IMG/VR virus record: IMGVR_UViG_3300035698_019002
Span: 1 to 31,041 of that record
Origin: a virus
Reading direction: 5' to 3' (one strand)
Length of the DNA: 31,041 nt
Under the pieces are notes generated by a model. It was not told the origin of the DNA. It saw only the letters and a list, made by a program, of their open reading frames with translations, and did no database searches. A program made the position numbers and the translations under genes. This document shows, piece by piece, positions 29,171-31,041 of the stretch. Position 1 is the first letter of the stretch, and each line of letters begins with the position of its first letter.

Positions 29171-30211
29171 CTACTCCTTTGGATTAGCCATATTTTTTAC
29201 ATCAACATCATACGAGTAGTAAGACTTCATCACTTCACCAGTTAGTGGTTCAGTTGAAGCATTATTTATAAATTGGCTTGATCGTACGCCGTATTTTTCA
29301 GCATTCGCTTTAATAACTCTTGCTGCCAATACTCTAAAGTCATTGTGAGCAAAGCTTGTTTTCATAAAGTTAGTTACTGATTTTTCAACCATTTCTTTGT
29401 CAGCTATAGGAAGGCTTTTTACTCCCTCTGGAGATACATATGCAAATTTATTAACATCTAGGGTATTCATTTGTTTAGCAAGGCTAATTAAGCCATCTAT
29501 TTTATCAACTCCAGTGTCACCAAGTATTTTAGATGCAGCAGATTTTAATTTTTCTGTTGCAGCCTCTAAGTCAGAGGTATCTTTTCCAGCGTAAATTCTA
29601 TCAACTATCATATAAATAAGATAATGAACCATTTCTATTACTTGGCTTACCTCTGCAATTGAAACCTGGTTTTCTAAGAAGTCAGCAACTTTACCATGTC
29701 TAGTTTCCATTTCCATCATTTCTTCATCACTTATTTCTGAAATCATTATTCTTCCATCTGTTGGTTCTTGGCTATCTGATTTAGAAAGTCCATCAAACTT
29801 TACCATTGTGAATACTGATTGTTGGTTTGCCGGTCTATCAACTAGTGATATTTCACTTAAAGTTAGATCTTTTATTCTATTCCCAACTCTAGTGTTTGCT
29901 CTTCCACCAATGGAAAAGCCGTTATATACACCTTCTTTTACTTTTGCCCAAGCATTATCATCAACAACTTTAACAGAAATAAATAATCCATTATCATCCA
30001 TGTCTGCTGTTTGTGTTTTTCCAACAGCACTAGGTTGATGCATTTCTCTTATGTTTGCGAACTTCATATAATCTGGAAGTGCTCTAAGTATTGCTTCTTT
30101 TTCTACAATTTCCCCTTGAGAATCAACTGATTCAGTTGAGGCATAGCCATAAACCATTCTCTCTTCATCATTTCTTTTTTCAAAAGGAATAAAAATATTA
30201 GTGTCATTCAT
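29171..30211 (-). CDS. Prohead serine protease (XkdF / S78-like)
   Basis: 346 residues, with the protease in the first 140. VYGYASTESVDSQGEIVE at 20-37, His58 in REMHQP, Ser100 in YNGFSIGG and SLVDRPAN at 122-129 reproduce the herpesvirus-like prohead protease fold and catalytic His/Ser positions. The remaining 200 residues are largely helical and unusual in size; such extensions can act as a scaffold in protease-scaffold fusions. GGAG precedes ATG 30211. It would cleave the scaffold and capsid proteins during maturation. Confidence 0.8.
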   Translation of the reverse strand: MNDTNIFIPFEKRNDEERMVYGYASTESVDSQGEIVEKEAILRALPDYMKFANIREMHQPSAVGKTQTADMDDNGLFISVKVVDDNAWAKVKEGVYNGFSIGGRANTRVGNRIKDLTLSEISLVDRPANQQSVFTMVKFDGLSKSDSQEPTDGRIMISEISDEEMMEMETRHGKVADFLENQVSIAEVSQVIEMVHYLIYMIVDRIYAGKDTSDLEAATEKLKSAASKILGDTGVDKIDGLISLAKQMNTLDVNKFAYVSPEGVKSLPIADKEMVEKSVTNFMKTSFAHNDFRVLAARVIKANAEKYGVRSSQFINNASTEPLTGEVMKSYYSYDVDVKNMANPKE

Positions 30212-30306
30212 TTTTGTTCTCCATAGTAACTATGCTGCTCTTCTACAATAAATTTTCGTTTAGTTTTATCTTTTTTACCTGAAATAGGAAAAAGTCTTCC
30301 CTACAT

Positions 30307-30334
30307 CCTATAACTTTATACTATATCTTGTCAA
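30307..30334 (-). promoter_or_regulatory. Possible promoter before the protease gene
   Basis: Minus-strand TTGACA at 30334-30329 is followed by a weak TATAGG at 30312-30307 with 16-bp spacing. It lies in a 126-base gap (30212-30337) where no gene is seen. Confidence 0.4.
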
Positions 30335-30337
30335 ATA

Positions 30338-31041
30338 TTATGATCTATCGCTATAAGGACTCTTCTTTTTTGAATACTTAGTTGTAATATCATTATATGG
30401 TGTTGCTTTAGACTCAAATGGCTTTCCTATGTCTTTATAGGGAGTAAATCCTTTATATCCTGGATAAGATCTATACACCTGTCCATTTATTCTTATTCTT
30501 GCCTTAACCAGGTTTTTTGTGCTGATTGGTGGTATAAAGATGTCTGCCTTAACATTGCTGTGTACAATAATAACATTGGCAATTTTTGCTTTAACATTAT
30601 TATTAAAATAACTTGAAACTAATATATTTGATTTAACAAATACTTCTTCTTGTATAGTAAGTATAATATTTGCTTTAGAGCTCAATTCTATTGCTCTTGT
30701 ATTAACAATAGATGATTTAGAAAGATTGTCTAATATATTAGTAACTTCTATGTTTGCTTTTATCTGATTTTCATTCAGATTAGTTACTTCTATATTTGCC
30801 TTAACAACATTTACTGCCAATTCTGTAGAAACTATTTGTGCTTTTGTATTTAAAGCATTTAAAGCAGTTATAATTATATTAGATTTAGCTTGATTGTTTA
30901 TACTATTATCTACAACAATACTTGCTTTTGCATTATTTTCAAAAATTATAGTATTTACAATGTTGGCTTTAGAACTATTTTCGATGAATGCAGGTTTGAG
31001 TATATTAGCTTTTGAAGAATTAATTACATTAGCTGTACTTA
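30338..31041 (-). CDS. Tandem 14-residue repeat protein, 5' end outside window
   Basis: The minus-strand frame is open from 31041 to TAA 30338-30340, about 234 residues; a TTG at 30820 can look like a start, but the repeats continue upstream of it. About thirteen near-perfectly phased repeats have consensus [K][A/S][N/x]I followed by ten residues. Examples are KANIVNTIIFENNA, KASIVVDNSINNQA, KANIEVTNLNENQI, KANIEVTNILDNLS and KSNILVSSYFNNNV. All are 14 long except one of 15. Alternating hydrophobic residues suggest a beta-solenoid. The C-terminal 45 residues are basic with PYKDI, PYNDI and PYSDR. It may be a fibrous structural or head-associated protein; no family is recognised. Confidence 0.7.
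   Translation of the reverse strand, partial: STANVINSSKANILKPAFIENSSKANIVNTIIFENNAKASIVVDNSINNQAKSNIIITALNALNTKAQIVSTELAVNVVKANIEVTNLNENQIKANIEVTNILDNLSKSSIVNTRAIELSSKANIILTIQEEVFVKSNILVSSYFNNNVKAKIANVIIVHSNVKADIFIPPISTKNLVKARIRINGQVYRSYPGYKGFTPYKDIGKPFESKATPYNDITTKYSKKKSPYSDRS

Noticed and set aside
30338-30820. Taking TTG 30820 as the start of the repeat protein
   Set aside because: The same 14-residue repeat continues in frame upstream to the window edge, so TTG 30820 is an internal codon.
1-31041. tRNA genes, insertion sequences, integrase, att sites
   Set aside because: Reading both strands I saw no cloverleaf with a T-loop GGTTCGA-type core, no transposase or integrase motif and no terminal direct repeat pair. 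A tRNA scan would be needed to be certain.

Overview
The window is about 31 kb of a tailed double-stranded DNA phage (or prophage) genome with siphovirus architecture. It is AT-rich and reads cleanly with the standard bacterial code: TGA is used as a stop, ATGA and TAATG gene overlaps are common, and Shine-Dalgarno sites of the AAGGAG type occur. No integrase, repressor, tRNA, insertion sequence or CRISPR array was recognised. The portal and terminase genes are not here and probably lie beyond position 31041. The host cannot be fixed from the sequence. A Dit protein, a gp37-like hub, a C39-like lysis protein and BhlA/UviB-like small membrane proteins are most familiar from phages of Gram-positive or actinobacterial hosts. 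The monomeric B12-dependent ribonucleotide reductase implies a host that makes or imports cobalamin.

The two halves are transcribed towards each other. Positions 1-11958 carry the plus-strand early and metabolic genes: a RadA-like recombination ATPase, an HD-domain hydrolase, a short lytic transglycosylase, many small unknown proteins, a Rad52-family annealing protein overlapped by a SWIM zinc-finger protein, an HTH protein, a PPP-type phosphatase and a class II ribonucleotide reductase. Between 1141 and 1581 lies a gene-poor segment with two arrays of one 11-bp tandem repeat, my best candidate for the replication origin. Several early promoters sit so close to the start codon that the mRNAs would be leaderless or nearly so.

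Positions 12099-31041 carry minus-strand genes. Read in transcription order, from high to low coordinate, they are: a protein with thirteen 14-residue repeats (5' end outside the window), an XkdF-like prohead protease, a 53-residue protein, an acidic scaffold-like protein, the major capsid protein, four head-tail connector and tail-completion proteins, the tail tube protein, the tail chaperone pair made by -1 frameshifting on an A10 run, the tape measure protein, Dit, a tail hub with an N-terminal polyglycine domain, a small fibre-like protein, a second polyglycine protein, three membrane or holin-like proteins flanking a C39-like protein, a zinc-ribbon protein, and finally a MazG-like pyrophosphatase and an HNH nuclease.

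Together the early half supplies nucleotides (nrdJ, MazG-like) and recombination-linked replication (RadA-like, Rad52-like, SWIM), and the late half builds a long non-contractile-tailed virion and lyses the cell. Strong hairpins follow the capsid and tail-tube genes and may set the ratio of these abundant proteins to those downstream. The least familiar items are the 14-residue repeat protein, the polyglycine-hub fusion, the Rad52/SWIM overlap, the 11-bp iteron region and the recurrent AGGGGCTA word.
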